A DNA stretch of 54,317 bases from Vibrio harveyi NBRC 15634 = ATCC 14126 = KCTC 12724 (GCF_001591145.1 NZ_BCUF01000039.1:1-54317), one strand, 5' to 3'. Shown: positions 38,953-47,766, numbered from the stretch's first letter. The notes: generated by a model from the sequence alone, not told the origin. A program made the numbers and translations.

Positions 38953-39396
38953 ATGAAATTTAAGCGCAGTAAGCAACAAGGCTTCACTCTATTAGAAGTA
39001 ATGGTTGTTGTTGTTATTCTAGGTATTTTGGCGAGTGTTGTTGTTCCTAACCTACTAGGTAACAAAGAAAAAGCAGACCAACAAAAGGCGATCACAGACA
39101 TCGTGGCATTGGAAAACGCGTTGGACATGTACAAGCTGGATAACAGCGTTTACCCAACGACAGACCAAGGTCTAGATGCATTGGTGAATAAGCCTTCTAA
39201 CCCAGAGCCACGTAACTACCGTGACGGTGGTTACATCAAGCGTCTACCATCTGACCCATGGGGCAACGAGTACCAGTACCTAAGCCCTGGTGACAATGGC
39301 ACGATTGATATCTTTACTCTAGGCGCTGATGGTCAAGAAGGTGGCGAAGGTCCGGCTGCAGATATCGGCAACTGGAACATGCAAGATTTCCAATAA
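38953..39396 (+). CDS. gspG: Type II secretion major pseudopilin GspG (EpsG)
   Basis: GspG is the main subunit of the periplasmic pseudopilus. The 147-residue prepilin has a basic leader (MKFKRSKQQG), the peptidase site G|FTLLE with the conserved Glu at mature position 5, a hydrophobic helix (VMVVVVILGILASVVVPNLLG) and a C-terminal globular part with the calcium-site region LGADGQEGGEG. GGAGAA lies 7 nt upstream. The hairpin upstream may raise its expression relative to gspF. Confidence 0.98.
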   Translation: MKFKRSKQQGFTLLEVMVVVVILGILASVVVPNLLGNKEKADQQKAITDIVALENALDMYKLDNSVYPTTDQGLDALVNKPSNPEPRNYRDGGYIKRLPSDPWGNEYQYLSPGDNGTIDIFTLGADGQEGGEGPAADIGNWNMQDFQ

Positions 39397-39418
39397 GCCC
39401 TCGCTTAAACCAGCACTA

Positions 39419-40027
39419 ATGAAAAAAATGCAAAAACACCTCGGTTTTACATTGATAGAAATTCTATTGGTGCTGGTTTTGTTATCCCTTACCGCTGTCG
39501 CGGTGATCGCAACTTTGCCTACCAGTCAAAAAGACCTTTCCAAACAATACGCGCACAGTTTTTTTCAGCGCTTACAACTGCTTAATGAAGAAGCAGTACT
39601 AAGTGGCAAAGATTTTGGTTTGCGTGTTGATGACGTTAAATCTACCTACACTTTGTTGAGCTTGACCCAAGATGGCTGGCAACCACTGGAATTAAAGCAG
39701 ATCCCAAGTGAAACCAAGCTTGAGGGGGATATTTCTCTGCAGTTGGATTTAGGTGGTGGTGCGTGGGATAAAGACGATCGACTGTTCGAACCTGGCTCCT
39801 TGTTTGATGAAGACATGTTTGCCGAGGAAGAGGACAAAAAGAAAGTGAAGCCACCTCAAGTGTTCATTTTCTCTAGTGCAGAGATTACGCCTTTCACCCT
39901 ATCATTCTTCCCTGAAGAGGGAGATGCATTTAACGATGGCTGGCGGATCATTGGTAAAGAGACTGGCGAGATAGAGTTATTAGCGCCAGGAGAAGAAGCA
40001 GAAGACGATGACAATACGAAATTCTAA
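39419..40027 (+). CDS. gspH: Type II secretion minor pseudopilin GspH (EpsH)
   Basis: GspH is a minor pseudopilin near the pseudopilus tip. I start at ATG 39419 (MKKMQKHLGFTLIE), giving 202 residues; upstream in-frame sequence overlaps gspG and is not pseudopilin-like. An ATG at 39428 is also possible. The prepilin motif G|FTLIE is followed by a hydrophobic helix (ILLVLVLLSLTAVAVIATL). The globular domain carries an acidic insertion (FDEDMFAEEEDKKKVKPP) and an acidic end (GEEAEDDDNTKF). No good ribosome site is visible, which fits low expression. It overlaps gspI by 20 bp. Confidence 0.95.
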   Translation: MKKMQKHLGFTLIEILLVLVLLSLTAVAVIATLPTSQKDLSKQYAHSFFQRLQLLNEEAVLSGKDFGLRVDDVKSTYTLLSLTQDGWQPLELKQIPSETKLEGDISLQLDLGGGAWDKDDRLFEPGSLFDEDMFAEEEDKKKVKPPQVFIFSSAEITPFTLSFFPEEGDAFNDGWRIIGKETGEIELLAPGEEAEDDDNTKF

Positions 40028-40403
40028 GCCAAATCGTATTGGCACATCGCACTGCAATACTCGAGGTATGACATTACTTGAGGTGTTAGTCGCACTTGCG
40101 ATTTTTGCCACAGCCGCGATCAGTGTGATCCGCTCTGTGAGCCAACACATCAATACGGTCAGTTATTTAGAAGAAAAAATGTTTGCAGCTATGGTTGTGG
40201 ATAACCAAATGGCGAATGTGATGCTCTCAACGGAAAAGCTTAAAGCAAAGAACGGTACTGAAGAGCTAGCAGGGCGCACTTGGTATTGGAAAATCACACC
40301 CGTTGCCACCACGCAGCCATTGCTGAAAGCATTTGATGTCAGTGTCGCGACTGAGAAAAACGCGAGCCCAGTGGTTACGGTGAGAAGTTATGTTGCGCAG
40401 TAA
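40008..40403 (+). CDS. gspI: Type II secretion minor pseudopilin GspI (EpsI)
   Basis: GspI is a minor pseudopilin that forms the tip complex with GspJ and GspK. The 131-residue protein has an unusually long leader of about 20 residues (MTIRNSKPNRIGTSHCNTRG) before the site G|MTLLE, then the hydrophobic helix VLVALAIFATAAISVI. The frame overlaps gspH by 20 bp and gspJ by 14 bp, so translation is coupled. A start at the internal Met of GMTLLE is excluded because it would remove the leader. Confidence 0.96.
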   Translation: MTIRNSKPNRIGTSHCNTRGMTLLEVLVALAIFATAAISVIRSVSQHINTVSYLEEKMFAAMVVDNQMANVMLSTEKLKAKNGTEELAGRTWYWKITPVATTQPLLKAFDVSVATEKNASPVVTVRSYVAQ

Positions 40404-41109
40404 GATTCAACGTATCAACAAACACCGCAAACGCAATCAACGTGGTTTTACTTTGATTGAAGTACTGGTGTCGATTGCCATTTTTGCCAGCATGAGTGTT
40501 GCTGCTTACCAAGTCGTGTCACAAGTGCAGCGCAGCAATGTGTTGTCCCAAGAGCGTACTCAGCGCCTTAATGAGCTGCAACGTGCGATGGTGATGATGG
40601 ATAACGATTTTCGCCAAATGGCAATGCGTCAGATGCGTACCAATGGCGAAGAACCATCAAAGCAACTACTGTTTTGGTCAGATTATCTGCTTGATTCAGA
40701 TGCAAAAGGCGTGATGTTTGCTCGTCTAGGTTGGCACAACCCACAACAGCAATTTCCACGTGGTGAAGTCACGAAAGTGGGCTATCGCATTAAAGATGAA
40801 GTGCTGCAACGTGTGTGGTGGCGATACCCAGATACGCCAACAGGGCAAGAAGGGATCGTGACGCCTTTACTCACTCAGGTCGAAGAATTCGATATGCGCT
40901 TTTATGATGGAAAGTCATGGAAGAAAGAATGGGCAAGTATCAGTGAGTTACCTAAAGCGGTATCGGTTATTTTGAAGCTAAAAGACTATGGTGAGATCAC
41001 TCGCACCTATCTGACGCCGGATGGAAAACTTGCGTCAAGTAGCCAAGATAACTCTGGCGGTAGCAACTCGTCTGGGGGTAACAACTCCTCTGGAGGTAAT
41101 AATGGCTAG
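40390..41109 (+). CDS. gspJ: Type II secretion minor pseudopilin GspJ (EpsJ)
   Basis: GspJ is the central minor pseudopilin of the tip complex. The 239-residue protein has a basic leader of about 19 residues, the site G|FTLIE and a hydrophobic helix (VLVSIAIFASMSVAAYQVV), then a beta-rich globular domain. The C-terminus is a low-complexity Ser/Gly/Asn tail with three copies of a GGxNSSGG-like unit. The DNA coding the last copy contains GGAGG, which is the ribosome site of gspK. It overlaps gspI by 14 bp and gspK by 8 bp. Confidence 0.96.
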   Translation: MLRSKIQRINKHRKRNQRGFTLIEVLVSIAIFASMSVAAYQVVSQVQRSNVLSQERTQRLNELQRAMVMMDNDFRQMAMRQMRTNGEEPSKQLLFWSDYLLDSDAKGVMFARLGWHNPQQQFPRGEVTKVGYRIKDEVLQRVWWRYPDTPTGQEGIVTPLLTQVEEFDMRFYDGKSWKKEWASISELPKAVSVILKLKDYGEITRTYLTPDGKLASSSQDNSGGSNSSGGNNSSGGNNG

Positions 41110-42112
41110 TCGTCAACGTGGGGTCGCGCTCCTTATCGTTTTGATGCTACTTGCCATCATGACGACAGTCGCCGCAAGTATGTCAGAGCGACTGTTTTTG
41201 CAGTTTCAACGCGCTTCAAACCAGATTAATTATCAGCAGGCGTATTGGTACAGCTTAGGGGTAGAGGCTCTAGCCGAAATTGGTATTGAGCAAAGTTACA
41301 AAGACAGCGATACCATTAATTTAAGTCAGCCGTGGGCGATCAAAGAGCAGGTTTATCCGCTCGACTATGGTCAAGCCGCTGGTCGTATTATCGATAAACA
41401 GGCGTGCTTTAACTTGAACGTATTGGCAAGTGTCCAACCTAATGGCGCGCAAGCAACTCGTCCATACTTAGTGCAAGTCTTTCAACGTTTGATGGAAGAA
41501 ATGGACGTTGAACCTTACCAAGCTGAAGTGATTGCCGATTCAACATGGGAATATGTTGATAGTGATAGCACAGTGCGTTCTACGACAGGTGTGGAAGACA
41601 GCACCTATGAAGCGATGAAACCCCAATACTTGCCACCAAATGGTTGGATGGCGGATGCGAGTGAGTTACGCGCGGTTTACCAAGTGAGTGGCGATATCTA
41701 TCAGAAGATAGCCCCAATGGTTTGTGCGCTCCCAAGCGATGATTGGCGTTTGAACGTAAATACAATTGACGTTGAACAAGCACCGATCTTAGTTGCGATG
41801 TTTACGCCCGGCTTGAGTAGCAGCGATGCGGTGCAACTGATAGAAAAGCGTCCTTTTGATGGTTGGGATAGCGTTGATGAATTTTTAGCTGAGTCGGAAT
41901 TAGCTGGCTTAAGTGGTGATGTAAAGAAAAATGCCAAAGGTTATTTGGGAGTAGACAGTTCCTTCTTTGAACTGGATGCACAGGTGTTGGTGGATGAATC
42001 CCGAGTACGTATTCGAAGCCTTTTGCAAAGTACAAATAGAGAAACGGTGACTGTCGTTCGCCGTCGTTTTGGAGGAATCAGTGAGCGAGTTTCTGACCGT
42101 TCGGCTGAGTAG
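41102..42112 (+). CDS. gspK: Type II secretion minor pseudopilin GspK (EpsK)
   Basis: GspK caps the pseudopilus tip. I start at ATG 41102 (MASRQRGVALL), with GGAGG about 4-8 nt upstream inside gspJ; this gives 336 residues. Its prepilin site is G|VALLI, lacking the Glu at position 5, which is the known hallmark of GspK. The large globular part includes calcium-binding and helical insert regions (DSDSTVRSTTGVEDSTY). It overlaps gspJ by 8 bp and gspL by 32 bp. Confidence 0.96.
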   Translation: MASRQRGVALLIVLMLLAIMTTVAASMSERLFLQFQRASNQINYQQAYWYSLGVEALAEIGIEQSYKDSDTINLSQPWAIKEQVYPLDYGQAAGRIIDKQACFNLNVLASVQPNGAQATRPYLVQVFQRLMEEMDVEPYQAEVIADSTWEYVDSDSTVRSTTGVEDSTYEAMKPQYLPPNGWMADASELRAVYQVSGDIYQKIAPMVCALPSDDWRLNVNTIDVEQAPILVAMFTPGLSSSDAVQLIEKRPFDGWDSVDEFLAESELAGLSGDVKKNAKGYLGVDSSFFELDAQVLVDESRVRIRSLLQSTNRETVTVVRRRFGGISERVSDRSAE

Positions 42113-43283
42113 CGAACAACAAAGTACCATTCCATGGTTGGTGTGGTCGACACAACAGCAAGAAGTGATTGCCAGTGGTGAAATTGCCGGATGGGAACAT
42201 CTGGACGAACTGGTAGCCTATGCTGATCAGCGCCAAATTGTTGCGCTGTTAGCCAGTAATGATGTTGTGTTAACAGAAGTAGATATCCCACCAGGCGCAT
42301 CGCGTCAGTTTGACAGCATGCTGCCATATCTGGTGGAAGACGAAGTCGCGCAAGACGTGGACAACCTGCATTTCACAGTATTAAACAAGCAAGCAGAAAC
42401 AGCACAAGTGTGTGCAGTGGAGCGAGCTTGGATTCAGACCATTTTGCAGCGTTTCTCCAGCCAAGGTCTTGTGATCAAGCGTATGTTGCCTGATGTTTTG
42501 GCAATGCCTGCGAATGATGAAAACAGTTCGGCTGCAATGCTAGGCGACCAATGGTTAATTCGTCATTCTGACACTCAAGGAGCCGTGGTGGATGCATCCT
42601 GGCTCGATCTGTATTTATCCGCTTACCTTCAAAGTCATGAAGGTTGGAAGCTTGATTGCTACAGCTCTGTACCAGAATCAACGGTGCCAGATATCTGGGT
42701 AGCAAAACCAGAAGAAATGACCATGGCACTGCTGGCGAAAGGGGTTGCAGAGAGCAAAATCAATCTCCTTACTGGCGCTTTTAAACCGAAATCCTCGTGG
42801 GGCAAGTACGTTAAGGTGTGGCAGAAAACGGCGATTGCCGCTGGTGTGTTGTTGGTAGTACTTGTTGGTCAACAATTGTTGATGGTTCATAAATACGAAG
42901 CGCAAGCACAAGCGTATCGCGAAGAAAGTGAACGTATTTTCCGTCAAATATTCCCGAATAAGCGTCGTATCCCGACGGTCAGCTACTTGAAGCGTCAAAT
43001 GACCGATGAAGAACGCCGTTTATCTGGTGGTTCGAGTGATGTGGCGATGCTGTCTTGGATCGCGGCACTGCCAACGACTCTGGGACAGGTGAATGATCTG
43101 CAAATCACCAGTTTTAAATATGACGGTCAACGTGGCGAAGTTCGTATTCAAGCGAGCAGCTCTGACTTCCAGCCATTTGAACAAGCACGTGTGAAACTGG
43201 CGGAGAAGTTTAACGTCGAACAAGGTCAACTGAACCGCAACGGCAACGTTGTGATGGGCAGTTTTGTGTTGAAGCGTCAGTGA
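42081..43283 (+). CDS. gspL: Type II secretion system protein GspL (EpsL)
   Basis: GspL anchors the ATPase GspE to the inner membrane. The 400-residue protein has a cytoplasmic actin-like domain (about 1-240), one transmembrane helix (TAIAAGVLLVVLVGQQLLMVH, about 250-270) and a periplasmic ferredoxin-like domain that pairs with GspM. I chose GTG 42081 because GGAGG lies 5 nt upstream; a TTG four codons earlier overlaps that ribosome site. It overlaps gspK by 32 bp, and gspM begins a few bases after the stop. Confidence 0.95.
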   Translation: MSEFLTVRLSSEQQSTIPWLVWSTQQQEVIASGEIAGWEHLDELVAYADQRQIVALLASNDVVLTEVDIPPGASRQFDSMLPYLVEDEVAQDVDNLHFTVLNKQAETAQVCAVERAWIQTILQRFSSQGLVIKRMLPDVLAMPANDENSSAAMLGDQWLIRHSDTQGAVVDASWLDLYLSAYLQSHEGWKLDCYSSVPESTVPDIWVAKPEEMTMALLAKGVAESKINLLTGAFKPKSSWGKYVKVWQKTAIAAGVLLVVLVGQQLLMVHKYEAQAQAYREESERIFRQIFPNKRRIPTVSYLKRQMTDEERRLSGGSSDVAMLSWIAALPTTLGQVNDLQITSFKYDGQRGEVRIQASSSDFQPFEQARVKLAEKFNVEQGQLNRNGNVVMGSFVLKRQ

Positions 43284-43290
43284 GGTGATG

Positions 43291-43782
43291 ATGAAGAATT
43301 TAATCGCACAAGCTCAAGCTTGGTGGAGCAGCATCTCGCAACGTGAGCAACGTCTGGTGATGGGCGGTAGCATTATTGCTGTCCTTGGCATCATTTACTG
43401 GGGCCTTTTACAGCCAATGAATCAACGAGCTGAATTAGCTCAGTCTCGAATTCAAAGTGAGAAACAACTGCTAACTTGGGTACAAGATAAAGCCGATGAT
43501 ATTACCGCACTACGTAAAAGTGGCGGTGTTAGCTTTTCCAATCAACCATTGAACCAAGTGGTGTCTTCATCTGCGCGCCGCTACAAAGTTGAACTGATCC
43601 GTGTACAACCGCGTAATGATAGCGTTCAGGTGTGGATCAAGCCTCTGGCATTCAATCAGATGGTGGATTGGTTGCGTTATCTAAAAGAACAACAAGGGAT
43701 TGAGGTGGAATTCCTAGACATCGACCGTACTGAGCAAGCAGGTATGATCGACGTAAACCGCCTGCAATTTAAGCGAGGTTAA
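43291..43782 (+). CDS. gspM: Type II secretion system protein GspM (EpsM)
   Basis: GspM is a bitopic inner-membrane partner of GspL. From ATG 43291 the protein has 163 residues: a short cytoplasmic part, one transmembrane helix (VMGGSIIAVLGIIYWGLLQPM) and a periplasmic ferredoxin-like domain ending LEFLDIDRTE...VNRLQFKRG. Two further in-frame starts (GTG 43285, ATG 43288) lie immediately upstream. I prefer 43291 because GAGG is then 5 nt away. It is followed by gspN after one base. Confidence 0.93.
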   Translation: MKNLIAQAQAWWSSISQREQRLVMGGSIIAVLGIIYWGLLQPMNQRAELAQSRIQSEKQLLTWVQDKADDITALRKSGGVSFSNQPLNQVVSSSARRYKVELIRVQPRNDSVQVWIKPLAFNQMVDWLRYLKEQQGIEVEFLDIDRTEQAGMIDVNRLQFKRG

Positions 43783-43783
43783 G

Positions 43784-44545
43784 GTGAAAAAAGCTGTTCT
43801 TTACGTTGTTATTTTTATTGCCTTTTTCTCGACTAGTTTAATTGCTGGTTTGCCAATCTCTTGGGTACTACAACAAGTGCCTATGGTGCGAGGTTTAGAT
43901 ATTCAAGGTGCGCAAGGCACGGTTTGGCAAGGTAGCGCATCCAATGTGCGTTGGCAGCGTCAAAACTTGGGAGAATTGAACTGGGACTTCCAACTGTCGG
44001 GGCTATTTACCGGTAAAGCCGAGTTTGCGGTACGTTTTGGTCGCGGTAGCGATATGGACGTTCGTGGACGAGGTTTGGTTGGCTACAGCCTTACCAGTGG
44101 TCCGTATGCTGAAAACTTAGTCGCATCTATTCCTGCGGCAAAAGTGGTTGAACAGGCACGCCTTCCAGTTCCTGTTGGGGTGGAAGGGCAACTTGAACTG
44201 AACATCCGACATGCGACATACGCAGCACCTTGGTGTAAGACTGCGGAAGGCACGTTAGTTTGGAGTGCTAGTGGTATTCAAAGCCCGCTAGGTAGCCTTG
44301 AACTTGGGCCTGTCATTGCCGATTTGAACTGCAAAGACAGCGTATTATCAGCGTCTGGCGAACAGAAGAGTCAACAAGTATCAGCGGCGTTTTCCGCTGA
44401 GCTCATGCCAAATCAGCGTTACTCAACGAAAGCTTGGTTTAAACCAGGAGCGGAGTTCCCATCGGGTATGAGCGACCAACTAAAATGGCTGGGTAACCCT
44501 AACTCGCAAGGTCAATACGAGTTTGATTACAAAGGGCGTTTCTAG
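43784..44545 (+). CDS. gspN: Type II secretion system protein GspN (EpsN)
   Basis: GspN is a non-universal inner-membrane component of type II secretion, related in fold to AsmA-like or secretion accessory proteins. The 253-residue protein has one N-terminal transmembrane segment (VLYVVIFIAFFSTSLIAGLPISWVL). A beta-rich periplasmic domain contains IQGAQGTVWQGSASNVRW, typical of the family. GTG 43784 begins one base after the gspM stop and GAGG lies upstream. It ends the operon; a terminator follows. Confidence 0.93.
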   Translation: MKKAVLYVVIFIAFFSTSLIAGLPISWVLQQVPMVRGLDIQGAQGTVWQGSASNVRWQRQNLGELNWDFQLSGLFTGKAEFAVRFGRGSDMDVRGRGLVGYSLTSGPYAENLVASIPAAKVVEQARLPVPVGVEGQLELNIRHATYAAPWCKTAEGTLVWSASGIQSPLGSLELGPVIADLNCKDSVLSASGEQKSQQVSAAFSAELMPNQRYSTKAWFKPGAEFPSGMSDQLKWLGNPNSQGQYEFDYKGRF

Positions 44546-44571
44546 CCAAATCTGTCATTCAGAACATTATC

Positions 44572-44599
44572 AAAGAGCTGCCAGTGTGCAGCTCTTTTT
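44572..44599 (+). terminator. gsp operon terminator
   Basis: AAAGAGCTGC and GCAGCTCTTT form a perfect 10-bp stem with a 6-nt loop and are followed by T residues, about 27 nt after the gspN stop. Confidence 0.93.
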
Positions 44600-44649
44600 G
44601 CTTTTGGATCATGGTAGGCCAAATACTCCTAACGCTGTACAAAAGGCAA

Positions 44650-44681
44650 AAAGAAAGGCCACGAAGTGAATTCGTGACCTT
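44650..44681 (-). terminator. cysQ terminator
   Basis: On the minus strand GGTCACGAA and TTCGTGGCC form a 9-bp stem with one G-U pair and a 5-nt loop, followed by TTTCTTTTT. It lies about 34 nt past the cysQ stop. Confidence 0.85.
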
Positions 44682-44714
44682 CTTTCTCATTGATATAGTC
44701 AGGTTGAGTGGCGA

Positions 44715-45542
44715 TCAATCTTTGTGTTGTAGAATCTCATTCCAAGGCAAATCAGCATCGCCAAGTACGATAAAGTTTGGGTTCTCCAACGTCTCACGCT
44801 CATTGTAAGATAGCGGTTCAAGTTGCGTACTGAGAATTCGTCCGCCCGCTTCTTCTACAATGCATTGTGTAGCAGCGGTATCCCACTCGCCAGTTGGACC
44901 TAGACGTAAATAACAGTCCACTGCACCTTCAGCAACAAGGCACGCTTTGAGTGCGGCAGAGCCAAGTGGAATCAAATCGTAATTCCAAGCGCTACTCATG
45001 CGGCTCGTGATGCGGTTAATGTCTTGACGACGGCTGATCGCGATAGCAATGTTTTGTCCAGGTTGCTCATGTTTATGAGTGTGGATTTTTACACTTTCAG
45101 ACATGTCTGGAATCTTCCACGCGCCCTTACCGTTGTATGCATAATACGTAACACCAGAAACCGGACCGTAGACTACGCCCATGGTGGGTTTGTTGTTGTC
45201 GATAAGCGCAATAATGGTTGCAAAGTCGCCACTGCGTGCGATGAACTCTTGTGTGCCATCAAGTGGGTCGACTAACCAGTAGCGTTCCCATTGTGCACGC
45301 TGCTCTAAGCTGATATCTGCAGCTTCTTCAGAAAGCACCGGGATATCTGGCGTCAACTCACTTAAACGCTCGGTGATCAGCTTGTGCGCCGCGATATCTG
45401 CGCTGGTGACTGGGGTCTCGTCACTTTTAGTGTATGCTTCGTACTGCTTTTTCTCGTAAATATCGAGAATCAATTGTCCTGCGCTGCGAGCAATTTCGAT
45501 GACTTGCGGAAGCAGGTGAGATAAATCTTTTGTCATTGGCAT
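44715..45542 (-). CDS. cysQ: 3'(2'),5'-bisphosphate nucleotidase CysQ
   Basis: CysQ removes the 3'-phosphate from adenosine 3',5'-bisphosphate, a by-product of sulfate assimilation. The 275-residue protein belongs to the inositol monophosphatase superfamily. It shows metal-binding LSEEAAD, WLVDPLDGTQEF and the C-terminal GEWDTAATQCIVEEAGG. A second in-frame ATG lies two codons after the chosen start. It is followed upstream by nudE on the same strand, 47 nt apart; the gspN-cysQ-nudE-nfuA order is conserved in vibrios. Confidence 0.96.
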   Translation of the reverse strand: MPMTKDLSHLLPQVIEIARSAGQLILDIYEKKQYEAYTKSDETPVTSADIAAHKLITERLSELTPDIPVLSEEAADISLEQRAQWERYWLVDPLDGTQEFIARSGDFATIIALIDNNKPTMGVVYGPVSGVTYYAYNGKGAWKIPDMSESVKIHTHKHEQPGQNIAIAISRRQDINRITSRMSSAWNYDLIPLGSAALKACLVAEGAVDCYLRLGPTGEWDTAATQCIVEEAGGRILSTQLEPLSYNERETLENPNFIVLGDADLPWNEILQHKD

Positions 45543-45589
45543 AAGTAATGGTCCTTTCTCACGATTATGGTCCAGCTCTTCGGCTGTGA

Positions 45590-46156
45590 TTAATTTTGTT
45601 TGTGAGTGGTGTTTTGTAAGTGTTTCAGTGCCAACATCAACGCTGTGATGCTTCGTGCTTCACAAAAATCTAAGTGCGTTAATAGTTCTTCCGCTTGCGC
45701 TAATGGCCAGCGAACGATTTCTAATGGTTCTGGCTCATCACCTTCTTGTTTCTCTGGGTATAGGTTTTGTCCCAAGAACAGCGTCATTTTGCTCGAGAAG
45801 TAAGAAGGCGCAAGGATCACTTGTTTTAAGGGGGTTAGCTCATGAGAACCAAAACCAATTTCTTCTTTTAACTCTCGATCTGCTGCTTCTATCGGTGTTT
45901 CTCCAGGGTCGATAAGACCTTTCGGAAAGCCGAGTTCGTAGCGTTCTGTGCCCGCCGCGTATTCACGTACTAGCAGTAAGTCACCTTGCTCAGTGATAGG
46001 CACTACCATCACGGCATCGCGACCACTTGGTTTCATGCGCTCGTAAGTACGCAGTTCACCATTAGAGAAGCGAAGGTCGAGGGCTTCCACTGCAAACAGC
46101 TTAGATTGTGCGACCGTCTGACAAGAGAGTATCTCTGGTGGGGTCCTTTTCGACAT
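45590..46156 (-). CDS. nudE: ADP compounds hydrolase NudE
   Basis: NudE is a Nudix hydrolase that cleaves ADP-ribose, NADH and adenosine polyphosphates. The 188-residue protein carries the full Nudix box G-x5-E-x7-REUxEExGU as GLIDPGETPIEAADRELKEE followed by IGFG. Length is normal. It lies 47 nt upstream of cysQ in the same orientation, likely one transcript. The substrate assignment rests on family and on the cysQ neighbourhood. Confidence 0.95.
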   Translation of the reverse strand: MSKRTPPEILSCQTVAQSKLFAVEALDLRFSNGELRTYERMKPSGRDAVMVVPITEQGDLLLVREYAAGTERYELGFPKGLIDPGETPIEAADRELKEEIGFGSHELTPLKQVILAPSYFSSKMTLFLGQNLYPEKQEGDEPEPLEIVRWPLAQAEELLTHLDFCEARSITALMLALKHLQNTTHKQN

Positions 46157-46263
46157 AGCGCTGGCTCCTTAGTGTCGTTTACTCAGCGAGAGAAATGAGA
46201 TTTCTTAATATATGAGAAGAAAGCTCGAGTTTCTAGCGTGATGATTCAGCTTAACTCAATTGA

Positions 46264-46294
46264 AAACAAAAATGGGAGGCAAACGCCTCCCATT
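46264..46294 (-). terminator. nfuA terminator
   Basis: AAATGGGAGGC and GCCTCCCATTT (46269-46294) form a perfect 11-bp stem with a 4-nt loop, followed on the minus strand by TTTTTG. It lies about 38 nt past the nfuA stop. Confidence 0.93.
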
Positions 46295-46331
46295 TCTCGT
46301 CGATATGCATCGCTAACAAGCCATGAACGAC

Positions 46332-46916
46332 TTAGTAGTAAGAGTGATCACCACGATCGTGCTCTGTTGCATCGCGAACTGCCGTCAGTTCACCAACGAA
46401 TTGGTTTAGAAGTTCTTTTTCAATGCCTTCTTTTAGCGTTACATCGACCATTGAACAGCCGTTACAACCGCCGCCGAATGCTACGATTGCGATGCCATCG
46501 TCTGTGATTTCAACTAGATTTACGTGACCACCGTGACCTGCAAGTTGTGGGTTCACTTGAGTTTGGATTACGTACTCAACACGTTCTACAAGTGGAGCGT
46601 CGTCTGCCACTTTACGCATTTTTGCGTTTGGCGCTTTTAGTGTTAGCTGAGAACCCATTTTGTCTGTCACAAAGTCGATTTCAGCGTCTTCTAGAAACGG
46701 TAGGCTTAGCTCGTCAACGTAAGCTGAAAAACCGCTGTAAGGGATTTCAGTGTCAGTACCTTCAATGGCTTCTGGTGGGCAGTAAGACACGCCACACTCT
46801 GCGTTTTGTGTTCCTGGGTTCACGACGAAAATACGAATGTTTGTGCCTTCAGGCTGTTGACCTAAAAGGTTGGCGAAATGCGTTTGCGCAGTTTCTGTAA
46901 TAGTAATATTTGACAC
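46332..46916 (-). CDS. nfuA: Fe-S biogenesis protein NfuA
   Basis: NfuA carries a [4Fe-4S] cluster to target enzymes, especially under iron or oxidative stress. The 194-residue protein has an N-terminal A-type-carrier-like domain (about 1-95, which lacks the full Cys set in NfuA) and a C-terminal Nfu domain with the cluster-binding CNGC motif (FGGGCNGCSMVDVTL, about 150-157). Length is normal. It is transcribed in the same direction as comF and follows it, as in E. coli (bioH-gntX-nfuA). Confidence 0.97.
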   Translation of the reverse strand: MSNITITETAQTHFANLLGQQPEGTNIRIFVVNPGTQNAECGVSYCPPEAIEGTDTEIPYSGFSAYVDELSLPFLEDAEIDFVTDKMGSQLTLKAPNAKMRKVADDAPLVERVEYVIQTQVNPQLAGHGGHVNLVEITDDGIAIVAFGGGCNGCSMVDVTLKEGIEKELLNQFVGELTAVRDATEHDRGDHSYY

Positions 46917-47013
46917 GACGAATACCTGAGTAATTTTGTAGGCTATTGCTGCTATTCTACTCCTGTTGACGCCTCGGTCTAGTCTTTTTGATGCTAAGAC
47001 ATGGCGAAGCGAT

Positions 47014-47766
47014 CTAGATTGAGCCGGGGGCAGGAGTTCTGCAGATGCAGTAAATATCGATGCTTTCTACGCCAACTTCAAGTAGTAAATGACATAATTG
47101 TCGGACCGTACTACCTGTTGTAACCACATCATCCACAATCGCGACGTGGGAAAAGTCCACCTCACCTTGTAGGGCAAATGCCCCTTGCAGATTTTGCTCG
47201 CGACTGGCTTTTTTGTTTCCTCGCTGCGACTGAGCGCTTTTGACACGTTTAAATATCTTGCTTTCATATCGCACATCTAAATGGCGGGCGAGGTGTTTGG
47301 TTAAGATATGGCTCTGATTGAAGCCTCGTTTTATGTAGCGCTGCCAGTGAACGGGCACACTGGTGATGACGGGGGCAGGCTGCTCAATTCGTTCTGCTAA
47401 TAGTTGAGTAAGCGTACTCACCTGCCATGCCTCGCCGTGATCTTTAAAGCGCTGTACTTGTTGAGAGAGCGGAAAGTCATAGTCACCTAAGGTATACAAA
47501 CGCCGCCATGGTGGTGGCTCTTTCAAGCATTCTCCGCACTCTGCGGAGGATTGTGATTCCTCTTCTGTCATTTTTAAACCACAACGTGAGCAGCGTTTGA
47601 TTGGTGTGAGGTGGTCAAAACAGCTGTCACACCAACGCATTAGGTTGGGTGTTTGGCGGTGAGGTATGGGAAATCGGCATAATCCGCATTGGCTACTGAG
47701 TACGCGATGCATGATGTTTTGCCATTGATGAGATAACATACAATCCATCCAAGGTGAGCGAGCCAT
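47014..47766 (-). CDS. ComF/GntX family phosphoribosyltransferase-like protein
   Basis: ComF-family proteins help natural DNA uptake; the E. coli homologue at this locus is GntX/YhgH. The 250-residue protein has an N-terminal zinc region with four CxxC pairs (C27/C30, C46/C49, C59/C62, C77/C80) and a C-terminal phosphoribosyltransferase fold with VAIVDDVVTTGST. Many vibrios are naturally competent on chitin, so a competence role is plausible. The start is uncertain: ATG 47766 or ATG 47739 (MLSHQWQ). It is divergent from bioH with only 57 bp between starts, the E. coli arrangement. Confidence 0.92.
   Translation of the reverse strand: MARSPWMDCMLSHQWQNIMHRVLSSQCGLCRFPIPHRQTPNLMRWCDSCFDHLTPIKRCSRCGLKMTEEESQSSAECGECLKEPPPWRRLYTLGDYDFPLSQQVQRFKDHGEAWQVSTLTQLLAERIEQPAPVITSVPVHWQRYIKRGFNQSHILTKHLARHLDVRYESKIFKRVKSAQSQRGNKKASREQNLQGAFALQGEVDFSHVAIVDDVVTTGSTVRQLCHLLLEVGVESIDIYCICRTPAPGSI

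Noticed and set aside
33181..44545. Type II secretion operon as a novel system
   Set aside because: All twelve genes, their order and motifs are those of the standard Vibrio eps operon.
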